A stretch of DNA of 64,000 nucleotides. Origin: Dipodascopsis uninucleata var. uninucleata. Its lineage: Eukaryota; Ascomycota; Lipomycetes; Lipomycetales; Lipomycetaceae. The translations under genes were made by a program, and so were the position numbers. Positions 1 to 10,630 of the stretch are shown here, piece after piece; position 1 is the stretch's first letter, and each line of letters opens with the position of its first letter. Below the pieces are notes generated by a model. It saw only the letters and a program-made list of their open reading frames with translations. It did no database searches and had not been told where the DNA came from. Location of the stretch: positions 1,364,001-1,428,000 of the forward strand of contig JAJLTO010000004.1 of assembly GCA_030568195.1 (NCBI GenBank), written 5' to 3'.

Positions 1-277
1 TGCTTTGATCCTGAGGAGGCTGTCAGATTCTGGGGTAGAATGGAGAAAGCTTCGAGGTTTGAGCCATTCCAATTCATGTCTACACATCCTTCTAACGTGA
101 CAAGAATAAATCAAATAAAGGAATGGATGCCTCAGGTAAGCTTTTCGCAATTACTTAATATTTTAGAGACTAACGTGATTTTTTTAGGCGCTTCGAGCGA
201 GAGAGATGGCTTCATGTCACGAGCTTGGTGGATTTTTAGAGTCGTTTAATCAGATAGGAGGTGCTCGAATATTTTAA
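1..277 (+). CDS. OMA1: Mitochondrial metalloprotease Oma1, C-terminal end (partial)
   Basis: Partial gene; the 5' part lies outside the window. Two exons are visible, 1-135 and 188-277, separated by a 52-nt intron starting GTAAGC in phase 0. The translation contains AVRFWGRMEK, FMSTHPSNVTRINQIKEWMP and a tail REMASCHELGGF, which match the conserved C-terminal part of M48-family Oma1 (family pattern AVxLWxRM...FLSTHPSxxxRIxxIxxWxP). The zinc-binding HEXXH helix would lie upstream and cannot be seen. Oma1 is an inner-mitochondrial-membrane peptidase for stress-induced turnover of membrane proteins (family knowledge). The gene ends 280 bp before the next ATG. The call is secure for the family, although the catalytic part is missing from the window. 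Confidence 0.85.
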
Positions 278-557
278 TTTCGTCTTATATTTTACCCTCC
301 TATTCAATACACCCTTTATTTTTGGATTTCTAGTTTGCTATCATAGTATTTATGAAATTTGTATATTACGTTCTTCGACGGTTTTATTAGAATATGTTGA
401 GCCGCTCATAATTGTGAGGCTATCAATTTAAATTTCCACTTGTAAAAGAAAGTTACATCATAAATCCACCATCGACTCTGGCCAGTTCCCTTTTTTAATT
501 TCCCTTAACAATCGAGATTCAAAATCCGTCAAGATCGTTTCTGAGTGAATATACATT

Positions 558-2486
558 ATGGATCCGGTAGATCTTAGAAAACTAGTTGAGTTTTTCTTGA
601 CTGATGATTTGAGCTCCGAAGCACGAGCGCAAGCAGTACTAAAGCTTGCTGCTCTTCTCGAAAAGGACAGATTCCTTACTGTCAAGAGTCTTGAAATAGT
701 CTTGACAGATTGTCTAAACGAAGAGACACGAGAGTCATGTAGGTTAGCATTTGCTGTAATGACTACTCTCTTTCACATTGACGTCGAAGCAGCATCTGAA
801 ATATTTATGAAGTATTCATCAGCGTACTCTGAATTAGCGATCGAGTTACTCCAGGATGATAAGGTCTTAGAGCAACTCTTGGAGATGTTATCAGCCTCTT
901 GCGCTGACAAGACTTGCAGAACTTTGATTGAAGCGAAGTATACTGATTTAATTCTAAAGATTTTGGAGGACAATGCAAAGCCTGATCTGGTTAAAGCACT
1001 AGCAGCGTCGATCCTTATAAAATTGCTGGTAACGCCAAAGAAGCTCTCATCTGCAGTAGGTTCTACTGGATCATCGTCAGGAATAGCTGCAGAATCTTCG
1101 TCATATAGAGAAAATGGACCCGACGTAAATGAACTAGCCAGCATGTTACGGAAAATGGTTGTTTCTGAAGACAAGAATTCGATATCGTTTAGTGCTATTG
1201 AAGGTCTTACTTATGCAAGTTTAAATATTTCCGTGAAGAAAATGCTAGCGTCAGACCTGAAGTGTTTGAAAGTCCTCTTGAGCCTTCTGACTAAGGGATA
1301 TCAAAAAATAGATGGCGATACCATCAGAACCGCAATTATTCCGCCCTCGGTTACATATGGTATATTGACAATCTTGTCTAACATCTGTGCTTATCCTCCG
1401 CCGCAGTCGGAAGAAGACACTCAAATCAAAAAACTCAGTTCGTATGCTACTGGTGGAAATGGCGAAAAGGAGTTTCAGGAGAAGAGCGATGCTATCGCAA
1501 AGCGATGCAAGATCCTTATAGATTTAGATATCATTAAAGCTCTCTCAAGCTGTTCAAAATCATGTACGACAAACAGCAAACTTACTATTGGCTCTCTTCT
1601 TCGATCATTGGCAACCGAGCCAAAACATCGGGCACATATTCTTCAACAAGGTGCTATACTTCTTATAATGTCGATTATGGATCTTGAAGTAAATGTGCCT
1701 TCTTCGTCTCCATCACAATCTTCTCGATCTGAGAAACTACTCAACTATTCCGCTGCATCGGCATTAGCTAAGATTTTAATATCGATTAATCCCTCGTTAG
1801 CATTTTCCTCCAAGATTTCTCCTTTAGTGACAGTGCGTCCGCTAGTTTCTATTCTTGATGCAGAAAACCAAACTATCACTATGATAGATGTCTTCGAGGC
1901 CCTTTTAGCACTAACAAATTTGGCGTCTAAAGACGATGCCGATTTGTCAAAGTTGATTGTAACTCAGGGCTGGTCCAAGATAGAGGATCGAATGCTATCG
2001 GGAAACACTTTTATACGTAGAGCTACTATTGAGCTTTTATGCAACTTAGTGTCAACACCAGATGCAGCAGCAAAGTTCCTTGATCCTGAAGACAAAGCAT
2101 CACGAACTAGGCTGAAGATTTTAGTCGCAGTTACAGATGCAGAGGACCAGAAGACACGGAGTGCAGCATCCGGTGCTCTAGCGGTGTTATCAGAATGGGC
2201 TCCTGCGCCTGATATACTGATTCAAAACGAGGACGTCATAAAGGGAATGATACGCATATTTAAATACGAGGACGATCAAGATGTCGTCTTTCGTGCAGCA
2301 GTCTGCTGCAATAATATTATGTGTGCTGTGACAGATAGTAGTGAAGTCATAAAGGAATGCGCGAGAAGAGCGGTGGAGCTAGGCGCAATTCAAGCCATGC
2401 AAAATGTTTTGTCTGATAAGGCGGATAAAAACACTTGTGAAGCTATTAACCTTGCTCTTAAAGCTCTACAAACACTCATAAAATAG
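558..2486 (+). CDS. UCS-domain myosin co-chaperone (She4/Rng3/CRO1-like)
   Basis: Single-exon gene of 642 aa. The protein is all-helical and ARM/HEAT-like throughout. The C-terminal half (roughly residues 320-640) has the hallmarks of the UNC-45/Cro1/She4 (UCS) domain: AHILQQGAILLIMSI, SAASALAKILISINP, RRATIELLCNLVSTPDAAAKF, RTRLKILVAVTDAEDQKTR and SGALAVLSEW. Family members fold and protect myosin motor heads with Hsp90, acting in cytokinesis and actin-based transport. The fungal proteins lack the N-terminal TPR of animal UNC-45, and none is visible here. The length fits fungal CRO1/Rng3 (about 700 aa). The ATG at 558 is the first in the frame. It is an intronless gene among intron-rich neighbours. 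Confidence 0.8.
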   Translation: MDPVDLRKLVEFFLTDDLSSEARAQAVLKLAALLEKDRFLTVKSLEIVLTDCLNEETRESCRLAFAVMTTLFHIDVEAASEIFMKYSSAYSELAIELLQDDKVLEQLLEMLSASCADKTCRTLIEAKYTDLILKILEDNAKPDLVKALAASILIKLLVTPKKLSSAVGSTGSSSGIAAESSSYRENGPDVNELASMLRKMVVSEDKNSISFSAIEGLTYASLNISVKKMLASDLKCLKVLLSLLTKGYQKIDGDTIRTAIIPPSVTYGILTILSNICAYPPPQSEEDTQIKKLSSYATGGNGEKEFQEKSDAIAKRCKILIDLDIIKALSSCSKSCTTNSKLTIGSLLRSLATEPKHRAHILQQGAILLIMSIMDLEVNVPSSSPSQSSRSEKLLNYSAASALAKILISINPSLAFSSKISPLVTVRPLVSILDAENQTITMIDVFEALLALTNLASKDDADLSKLIVTQGWSKIEDRMLSGNTFIRRATIELLCNLVSTPDAAAKFLDPEDKASRTRLKILVAVTDAEDQKTRSAASGALAVLSEWAPAPDILIQNEDVIKGMIRIFKYEDDQDVVFRAAVCCNNIMCAVTDSSEVIKECARRAVELGAIQAMQNVLSDKADKNTCEAINLALKALQTLIK

Positions 2487-2673
2487 GGCTCTTAACTTCG
2501 TCTATGTATTGATAGTTTACTGTATTTCTATAATTTGGAACATATTACTGCACAAAGTGAGTTGTTATGACATAAGAAATTTGAAGCATTTTAAGTAATT
2601 CATTCCCACAGCTACCAAGCATGTAACAGAAGAGGACATAAAAGATTATGAAGAAGAACACGAAGGAATACAA

Positions 2674-2709
<36 letters not shown>

Positions 2710-2862
2710 CCATAAATGATTATGAGATCATCGACAATTAGTTCTAAGAATATGTTAAACACGAAATCCAAAATTAAATATAATGAAATACATTCTAAAA
2801 AGTCCTGCAGTTCGTAATTCCATTAAGATAATGATCATTAATTGGATCACCACCAAACATCT
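2487..2862. other. Convergent 3' intergenic region
   Basis: AT-rich gap between the 3' ends of the UCS gene (+) and the Mg2+ transporter (-). The only recognisable element is the TA-dinucleotide tract listed separately. No coding signal was found on either strand. Confidence 0.7.
2679..2707. repeat. (TA)n microsatellite
   Basis: About 14 uninterrupted TA units in the 3' intergenic region between two convergent genes. Simple repeat; no function is claimed. Confidence 0.95.
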
Positions 2863-5430
2863 CTATGCAACGCCGTAAATCTTTTTTGCCACAATGAAGG
2901 ATGTAAATCCGAAAATTATTAATCCAAGGGTAATTGAATAAAACCAAGATAGACCGTCCTGATCTTGTCCTGGAACATATACGTTCATTCCCCAAAGACC
3001 TGTTATAATGTTCATTGGTAAAACAATAGTTCCTAGAATAGTAAGCCGACCAAGGACATCGTTAGTATCGTTATTCACCTGAGTCATTTCTATGTTGATT
3101 TGAGCCAAATAATTCGAATGACTTCTAGAGAGAAGCTTTTCATAATGTGTCAAGTTCTGCACCATAGTTATAAGATGATCTAACAATAATGTAGTTAGTA
3201 ATGACTCTAATAAACTTAACCTTAACAGCATTAATGAGATTCACATACCTTGGATATCGCCCAGATAAAGTCCAATTTCACTTCTAGGTGCAACATCCCA
3301 TTGTTCGGTACATCGTTTTGCGAATCCCTTAATGACATCTGCCTTATATCCCAACAGTCTCATGAGACCTAGTACCTGCTTTCGGCATTCACCAATTCTG
3401 CGAAGCATATCCCCTTTATTTCGTACATCATATTTGGGTGTAGTCTTCGTACTGAATAGACTTGCCACGTCTCCATCTTTTCGTTTTGAAGTATGTAGCT
3501 TGTGACCTAGCAGAGAATCGTCTTCATCAGCATCAGCATCTTCATCCGTGTATTCGTCACTATCTTCAGAAGAATCTCCTGAATGCATTTCTAAAATCTC
3601 AGTATCAATATCTTGGACTTCTTCTTCGATTTCACTAATCAGAGGAGCGAAAGCATCGGTGATATTGTCAATAATAGCATAAGAAATCCAATCCGCTGAA
3701 ACAGTCACATAATCGCGTAGCTGTCTGATCCTTCTTCGCACATTAGCAGGATGTGGCGTGGGTCTAAAATGAAAGCTGATAACACCATCACGGAATACCA
3801 CTAAGTACATATTGACAGGAACTAGGCGTCCGCGACTTCCAAATTTAGCACTCTTCTTATAACGCGGATCTCGTCTTCTCATCCGCTTATCTCGTTCAGT
3901 CGAAAAAGGCTCTATCTCAAAACTACGAAAGCAGACAAGATAGTATGTTCTAAAGAGCTCGACTTTCTCACGGGTTTCTTCCATCGTGATATCTTCTGTA
4001 GTCAAAGGATGAATGCCAAATGCTTTACTCAAAACCTTCATTTCTGCATCGGTTGGATCCATGACGTCTAGCCAGAAAGGGTAAGGACGCTCTCGAGGTT
4101 CATAGATTGAATTAGCTGGCCGAAAGCCAGGACGTCCCTTGAATGAGCCTCTAAAATCATTATATGCCTGTGGTCGTTTCGTCTGTTCTGGCGGAGCAGA
4201 CTGAGGACGACTCTGAAAGTCGTTCAGTGTTATCCCACCAGACTTTTCATCTTGCACTGGAAATTCACCATCATCAGCGGCTGTAATGATTGACGGTGCG
4301 ACTGATGACATAATATCGTTACTAGGAGGAAATAATTCACTAAAAGACAGGCCATGAGCTAGGAGACCGGAAATCGATTGTGCATGAATTGTCTTCTCCA
4401 AATCCTCTCTAAAATAAGTAAATTTGTAATTATTGCGCTCTGGTAGACCAGAATGTGCATGAAATCCCGAGTTTTCATTCATACGACGCTTGGAAACTTG
4501 AAAAGAAGGAATATTATCTTCTAGAAAGTATGATGGTCCTTCAACTGGTGGATTTTTTAAGCGAGGTCTACCATCAACTATTATCACTTCTGGCATTTCG
4601 CCAGATATTGCCTGCTGTTCATTGATCACCCACTCATCTAGGGCACTCGTATCTGGCCATTTTGCAGACTTTTCGGTACTTTCATCACCAAACTTTGCTG
4701 ATTCGAGCGGCACACATACATCATCTAAGGATACAGTTGACATGTCCCTTGATCGAGGTGCCGAGTGGGACATATATTCATTCATTACACCATAGCTCTC
4801 TGCAGACTGCATTCGCGTGTGATCTCTTGAAGCTTCATCTGCAATATTGACTAGGAAGCTCTCACTCCTTGATGCTGTGCCTCGGTGACCAGAATTAGTC
4901 GTTGCTTCGACAGGAGCATTATTACTGGGCTGTGAGTTACTACCACCGCTAACGATGCTCTTGCGCCGATCTCTAAGTATGAACCCGCCTGTACCCACGC
5001 CATCCTCTCTATCTTGCATAGTACCATCGCCACCCTTTGTACGATACTTGTTACGTCTACCAATTTCTACGGCTGGCTCGTGACTAACAAGTGGCATAGG
5101 ATCTTCATCATCAGAATCGGTAACGACATCTGCAGTAGACATTGTTCGATATATCTCACTGAGCTCACTTTCGACACCTGCTTCGCCGAACCCCCTACTA
5201 TCTAGCATAATTTCAGGCGAATGCTCCGAATTAGATGATCTAGATATTTCATATATTTGCGTCTCGCCAGCAATATCCGTTCCGTCAGTTGCCTTTCTCC
5301 TCGGCGATTGTTGATTGTGTTGACTGAATCTTATGTTTCTAGACGAAATTTGGCTGCCTGTGTTACCATTTTCGTCGAAGATCGATCTCCGTCGCACCCT
5401 TGGTGATGTTTGACTTTTTCCACTCGGCAT
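2863..5430 (-). CDS. MNR2: CorA-type Mg2+ transporter, MNR2/ALR group
   Basis: Two exons: 5430-3249 and 3179-2863, with a GTATGT...TAG intron of 69 nt in phase 1; 832 aa from the ATG at 5430. A long, Ser/Asp-rich, probably disordered N-terminus (about 450 aa) precedes the CorA domain, which begins near PFWLDVMDPTDAEMKVLSKA and GIHPLTTEDI. An acidic insert follows (runs of D/E around 3490-3560). Exon 2 continues with DHLITMVQNLTHYEKLL, then the first membrane segment, the signature GMN in LWGMNVYVPGQDQDG, and the second membrane segment. CorA proteins form pentameric Mg2+ channels. Mnr2 is vacuolar and Alr1 is at the plasma membrane; the sequence alone does not choose between them. The frame is open beyond the ATG to 5503, but no upstream exon in phase was found. 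Confidence 0.85.
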
Positions 5431-6268
5431 TCTTGACTTTGACCTGAATTTCGCTGGTTCCCCTGCCAATTTAAAGAAAGAATAATCGGTTTGCAGTGTA
5501 AACTACCTTCCTCTCGAATATGATCTGCTCTCCAATAGACTCAACATGACGATGACTAGACATATTAATTACCCGGTGCTCATAATAAATATAAGATATG
5601 TATAGGGTAGGGGTATATGTCCGATAAGAAATCTTAATAATTAATTACATGCCAAGTAATATCAGAGTATTAATTTGATACGTCAACATGTGAACTGTGT
5701 GACAGTGAATGGCTTCCTGACATGGAGCAGACTGATCGCAAGACTATATCCAAAAGTCATAGACACGAATTTCCAGTAAACTATAGTAGTCTGATAAAGA
5801 ATGTAGCAAAGATCTGAGTAGCTTAGATATACGTACCTAAAAATTGTAAATAGTAATTAGACAGTAATTATATTTAGTGAATGTGAATTGACGAAAATAG
5901 CGAATCTTTGTTTCAACGACTGCCGGCCTATGGAAATTTACAATAATCCTTACAACAGAATGTTATATTGTAAAGACTGCCGTGTTTTAGATATTGAAAA
6001 GAAAAACAATAGAAACAAAAGAAAACATATATATGTCGAACATCTGACTCAAGCAGAGATATATTTCAGTTATTTCACTTCTAAAACAAATTAGTGTTAA
6101 TATCTGCCTCCTACAAAAGATGCATAAGCAGTCATGCAGATAACATACGCAAAGTACAGAGAAAATGATGAAACAAAAGTATTGACCCGTTCACACCAAC
6201 AAAACAAAAACCGAAATCCTTTTAAAATCACAAAAAAACATGACGTAGAAACACTCTACACAATATAC
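5431..6268. other. Upstream region of the Mg2+ transporter
   Basis: AT-rich intergenic stretch between the 5' end of the MNR2-like gene (-) and the 3' end of the RING-PHD gene (-). It holds a HomolE-like motif (5601-5618). A 68-codon open frame at 5888-6094 starts at TTG and has no family resemblance, so it was not called. Confidence 0.6.
5601..5618. promoter_or_regulatory. HomolE-like promoter motif, copy 1
   Basis: The sequence TATAGGGTAGGGGTATAT lies about 170 bp upstream of the MNR2-like start codon. It is identical at 17 of 18 positions to the motif at 33041-33058. It includes AGGGTAGGGG, one base from the fission-yeast HomolE element (AGGGTAGGGT). A Reb1- or Teb1-type factor is an alternative binder. 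Function is inferred from position and recurrence only. Confidence 0.5.
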
Positions 6269-8595
6269 TCATGTAGAGGATGAAGACTGGCTCAGCTCCA
6301 AGTTAACATGTGTACGAGCAAGTTCCGACCATCTTGTCTTCTGTTGCTCACTAGTGATAGAAGAAGACAACAGAGGACTGCTGCTTTCTTCTGTACGGTT
6401 CTCTTCCAGAGCAACGCTGTACAATATATGGCTGACCTTTTTATTTATAACCGTATAGCTATCTTTTGATACCCTTCCCGAACGATAAAGAGGCCTTAAA
6501 ATCGAGCGTACTATTTCCTGTATCTCTGTTTTCTGCTCTAAAGTAAGTTGCCTTTGTCTATGGCTGTTACGTCCTCGTTCAACAGGGCCTTCATCGCTTA
6601 GACTTCCATCAGAAAATGAATCTGATGGTACAAATGGTCTTACCAGCGATGTCTTTCTGGATGGTGACAAGGACCTCGATTCATTATCATGGGGCCTTGA
6701 CAAAGGCGACGAAAATAAAGTAGGATGCATCGGAGGAGATAGCATAGGACACTTCATATCTGCTGGAGGAGATGGAGGAAAGGAGGCAGATGATGGTAGT
6801 ACTACTGGTGATGCTGATGGTGAGCGAGAAACTGTCTGGCCACCGACCCCATTACCGTTTCCTGCGGTTGTTGGGCCATTGTGCGGTGATCCTGGACCAG
6901 GTGTAGGAAGTGATGTCTCTCCTGTGAATGATCTATTTATAAGAGAAAACGACGATTCAGCAATCGGTGATGTTGGCTTGCGAATATCCTCTAAAAGAGA
7001 CCGCATTAGCGATGGTCCACTGTCTGATATGCTGTTGGTAGCTCGCAGCTCAGTTGAATTGGTGGTAGATATAATAGACCCGTTGGATGTTATATCTTGA
7101 CGAGCATCGTCTTGGCTCTTTCTTTGAGAGGCTCTAGGGCGCTTAAATTTGCGAACATTTCCATCATCACTTTCATTATGACTTTCCGATGAATCCACAA
7201 GTCGTTTCGAATCATGATTTATACTAGCGACATTACTCTCGTCAGAATTAGAAAAAAGTCGTGGCTGCGATCGCTGTGTCCTATTGTGGCCCGATGTAGA
7301 AGCAGAAGCTTCTGCGGCGCTAGATCTAGCAGATTCCGATTCTTCGAGTTCAAGGGCCCGCTGAAGCATATGCCATGATTCTATGTTTTCTTGGCTCTCT
7401 AGCTTCGCCTCATCCGTGTTATTTTCGCTCTGAAATAAAAGTGACGCAGTATCCCTGAATCTTGAACTACTACCTGATGATTCAGCAACCTGCAATCTGA
7501 GTATCCACATTCTGTTTTCTTCAACCTCGCGTCTAGTCCTACGGCGTCTAGCTAACGAGCTTGATCGCGTAGCATGTCGCCGTCTGGTTCGAGAACCATC
7601 AATCTCTCGTACTACCTCATCCTCATCAAACTCGTTATGTAAGACTCCATCGGAATCTGTTCCATCGTCTAAATCGCGATTTAAACGATCCCAGACTGTT
7701 TGCCAAGCTCGATTCCACTGGCGTGACTGCCTTCCACGATAGACATTTGCCGTCCGTCTTCGACGAGACTGGAGACGGCGAGATGCAGAAGTCCTAGATC
7801 GGGCTTGCCGCATTATATCTTCAGTTACTCTATGATTGTCAACACAGCAAGGACAATACCAATCTTCGATAGGAACTCCATCAAAACCCAAGCAACTGGC
7901 ATGATAAGGCGCGTCGCAGGCATCACATAATAAAAGTTCATCCTCGCGACCTCCAAAATCACAGATCAAACAGGGCGTCTCCTCTTCGTATGGGATTTCC
8001 AAATCATTTTCACCTGGATCCACGAACTCCGCAGTTTGCACCTTTGTCTCTACATCATAAGTAGAGACAGTACTACCTATAAATTATAAAAAATCAATAT
8101 TAGAAACCAAGCTGGAAGACAAAGGCCTATCAAGTAAATAGATATTAATGTACCGTTTAAAAAGTGAGATACTTCAACCGTGTTAAAGGTAGTTCTGCAA
8201 ATAGGACAGCCTGCACCAAAATTATGAACAACAGTTAGTAAACACATTTGAGACACGTAGATGTACAGCCACAGAATAATACATATTATTATCCTGGCTA
8301 ATCCCGTATGGAGAAAATTACAAATATAATAAATAAATAATCTCTTACTTGTAGCCTGTTCAATCCATAATTTCAAGCAGCTATTATGAAGCGAGTGCCG
8401 ACAAGGTATCAAGCATGCAACTTCATTGGTACCATCATATACATTTTCGCTATCTTCATCGGTTAGCTGCTGCTCGCCTTCTAAACCTCCACTATTCTCA
8501 AACAAAGAACCTTGCGGAACGTCAGAGTCAGGGTTTTGGTCTCGTAGGCGAGTAGGAAGCGCTTGTAGGCATATGATACACGGATTTTCCTCCAT
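6269..8595 (-). CDS. RING-PHD finger protein (Asr1/PHRF1-like)
   Basis: Three exons: 8595-8349, 8210-8154 and 8076-6269; 703 aa. Splicing restores both zinc modules. The RING-H2 finger starts with CIIC and continues with CRHSLHNSC and, across intron 1, CPIC. The PHD finger is CLICDFGGREDELLLCDAC, then YHASCLG and WYCPCC. An Arg/Ser-rich and disordered middle follows, with many SR/RR runs. The C-terminus has a short ordered helix region around LTLEQKTEIQEIVRSILRPL. RING plus PHD in tandem is the architecture of yeast Asr1 and animal PHRF1, ubiquitin ligases tied to the RNA polymerase II CTD. By that analogy this is a nuclear E3 ligase. The first ATG is at 8595; the extra codon upstream is TTG. 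Confidence 0.8.
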
Positions 8596-9865
8596 CAAAC
8601 AACCTAGTCTTCACCGTTTCCTCGCCTATTCGTTTCCCAGTGTTGGTTTAATTTAGACGCACTATCGCCTCACAATTACAGATAATATACTCTAAATTAC
8701 TGATATCTAGATTATACAATATCTCTCTAGTACCAGCATCGGATTCCCAGTCGTAGGAGTTACGTTTACTGCAGTCTTGACCTTCATTACATAAAGCTTC
8801 TCACGCTGTATAGTTATGATTCTCGGCAGGATCAATTTCGCTTTTATAGAATCTGGCTAGATTGCAACGCTTATGCACTTATGCCATTAATGCGGCTTCT
8901 GCAAAAACTTACTCCCAGCGATCTAGTTTTCAGCTTGATCGGAAAGTTTTAACACTTAAAGAGCGAGGATTCAACAAATATCTACGACTTGACTCCATTG
9001 AGTTACGAAGAGACTATAAATTTCAAATGGAAGGCTTTGGAAAGAGAAATTTTAATATTCAGAGGCTCAGAAGTGATTGATCGGTATTCTGCTAATGAAG
9101 CATATAGTAATCATATGTGGCAGATTTGCAAGTACGCGCTAAATTAACATGTAATCAACTGTACATAGACGTCAGAGATACCTTCACAACGTACCATAGT
9201 ACAGTTGCTATAAGCACAGCGTAAAGCACAAGATTATTTTCATAGACTGATGAATAAGCAATTCAGATAAATTATTACAATATCTGAGGAACGAATAAAA
9301 GATCTGAAAAATAATGAGATACAAATTGGTCTACAGAGCTTAACCAGAGCGCAGCATCGTAAAGCAGCAAAAAACAGGATACTACACAAGAGAAGGATTA
9401 AGCATAAATTGATTCGTTCGTCAGCCAGCTTTATAAATAATACTGTAGTCGAACTAGCTGCTCAATTAGAATGGAATCATAGATTCAGTCTCACATACTT
9501 ATACCAACTCTTAGAATAAAAAATACTTGAGTGTGATATCGAACAGATGCAACATTAGTAATTAAATATTGCTAGAAACAATTGTTGAATACATAGCCAT
9601 TCAATAATGATGACAAATATATTGGATCACCTCATATAACATTATCATCATTCCAAATTTCGTAAAAAACCCTTTTACGACTATACAATGGTACTTTTTA
9701 CTTCAAATTAGTGCTACGGATGAAAATGTACTTTCTAACGTGAATTTCGAATATGACTGTGAACATGTATAATATAAAACAAGATGCCTCTTTTATCCAT
9801 TTTTTTTCCTATCAAGCAGCACACAACATGATAAAGAAATAGAAACAATAGAATACAAAAACTAT
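8596..9865. other. Intergenic region with a doubtful gene relic
   Basis: Region between the divergent start of the RING-PHD gene (-) and the 3' end of RPL43 (-). The only structure seen is the set of coding-like segments listed separately (8729-9519). The stretch 9520-9865 is AT-rich and featureless. Confidence 0.5.
8729..9519 (+). pseudogene. Unrecognised coding-like segments, possibly a decayed or unusually spliced gene
   Basis: I do not recognise this gene. On the + strand, several coding-like stretches lie in the same reading frame but are interrupted by in-frame stops. One near 8953-9147 contains DLTPLSYEETINFKWKALER and GSEVIDRYSANEAYSNHMW. Another at 9271-9519 is strongly basic (SLTRAQHRKAAKNR, HKRRIKHKLIRSS) and ends in ELAAQLEWNHRFSLTYLYQ. 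The composition looks like protein rather than noise, and the basic tail would suit a mitochondrial or nucleic-acid-binding protein. I found no splice pattern that joins all segments. It could be a decayed gene, a gene with introns I failed to place, or chance. Confidence 0.3.
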
Positions 9866-10407
9866 TTAAACCTCAGCAAGCTCTCTAAGACGTCGAATAG
9901 TAGAACGAACAGTAGCAGCATTGGTAGTACTAATAAATAAATTTGATTGTTAGCAAAATTTTTTCTAAATCTATAGGATGCGTAGGACTTACGAAAGCGT
10001 ATAGGCGCCACCTGCAACAGTTTTCATGCAGGATCGGCACTTCCAAATACCAGTAGCAGTTCTCTTGACAGAGTTCTTTCCACAGAATGAGCAAGTGTAT
10101 CGAGAGTGCTGTTGAATTTCCAACTTCTTGGAAACTCTTCGAAGAGAAGAACCCTACATTCACATTATCATCAGTAACAGCAAATATAACAAAATCATTA
10201 TTTCAAATTATATATGCGCAATCTCAATAGGCTTGCGATAGGTCTACTTACGTATCGGATACCGTACTTTCCTGTGATTCCAACTTTCTTAGTGCGCTTG
10301 GTCCTGTGAAATTTGTTAGATACTCAATTTAACAATTTCAATTCGATAAATTCGATCAAATCGTTCATTTTAAAGTCACTCGATAATATATCAAACTATA
10401 CTCACAT
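9866..10407 (-). CDS. RPL43: 60S ribosomal protein L43 (eL43), start codon split by an intron
   Basis: Four coding exons: 10407-10406 (just AT), 10303-10252, 10153-9993 and 9929-9866; 92 aa, the exact family length. The protein begins [15 protein letters not shown] and carries the C4 zinc ribbon CSFC...CRSC and the tail [15 protein letters not shown]. It is a structural protein of the large ribosomal subunit. Intron 1 starts GTGAGT at the G of the genomic ATG, so the mature start codon is AT plus the first G of exon 2. Using the genomic ATG as it stands would put exon 2 out of frame. An intron at this place is, to my recollection, also found in S. cerevisiae RPL43. An exact HomolD box lies upstream. 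Confidence 0.95.
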
Positions 10408-10454
10408 TTTGCTTAATTATTCTATTGAGACGGTCAGTATTATATTATATTAAT

Positions 10455-10495
10455 CTAAAAGAAAAGAGATCATGTAAAATAAATAATTGACTTAC
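10455..10495 (-). other. RPL43: Putative 5'-UTR intron of RPL43
   Basis: On the minus strand a perfect donor GTAAGT at 10495 and a pyrimidine-rich acceptor CTTTTAG ending at 10455 bracket 41 nt between the HomolD box and the split start codon. The length is at the low end of the introns in this window. Splicing here is a prediction from the signals only. Confidence 0.4.
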
Positions 10496-10622
10496 CAATT
10501 GTTTTGACTACTGAATATGCGATAGTTAAAAATATTATATCCTCACGATATTTTGGCTATAGTATAGCTCACAACATTTTGGATTGTAATGATGGTTGAA
10601 TACATTGATGGAATATCATAAT

Positions 10623-10630
10623 TGTGACTG
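10623..10630 (-). promoter_or_regulatory. RPL43: HomolD box of RPL43
   Basis: CAGTCACA on the minus strand (TGTGACTG on +) lies 216 bp upstream of the RPL43 start codon, in the orientation of the gene. It is an exact match to the HomolD element that replaces the TATA box in fission-yeast ribosomal protein genes and is regarded as ancestral in ascomycetes. Confidence 0.7.

Noticed and set aside
5507-5563. An upstream exon for the Mg2+ transporter starting MSSHRHVES with a GTAGTT donor
   Set aside because: The exon length is a multiple of three, whereas the only near acceptor (CAG at 5463) needs one base of carry-over, so the frame does not join.
5888-6094. 68-codon open frame with two Cys pairs
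   Set aside because: It starts at TTG, has no family resemblance and lies in AT-rich DNA between two minus-strand genes.
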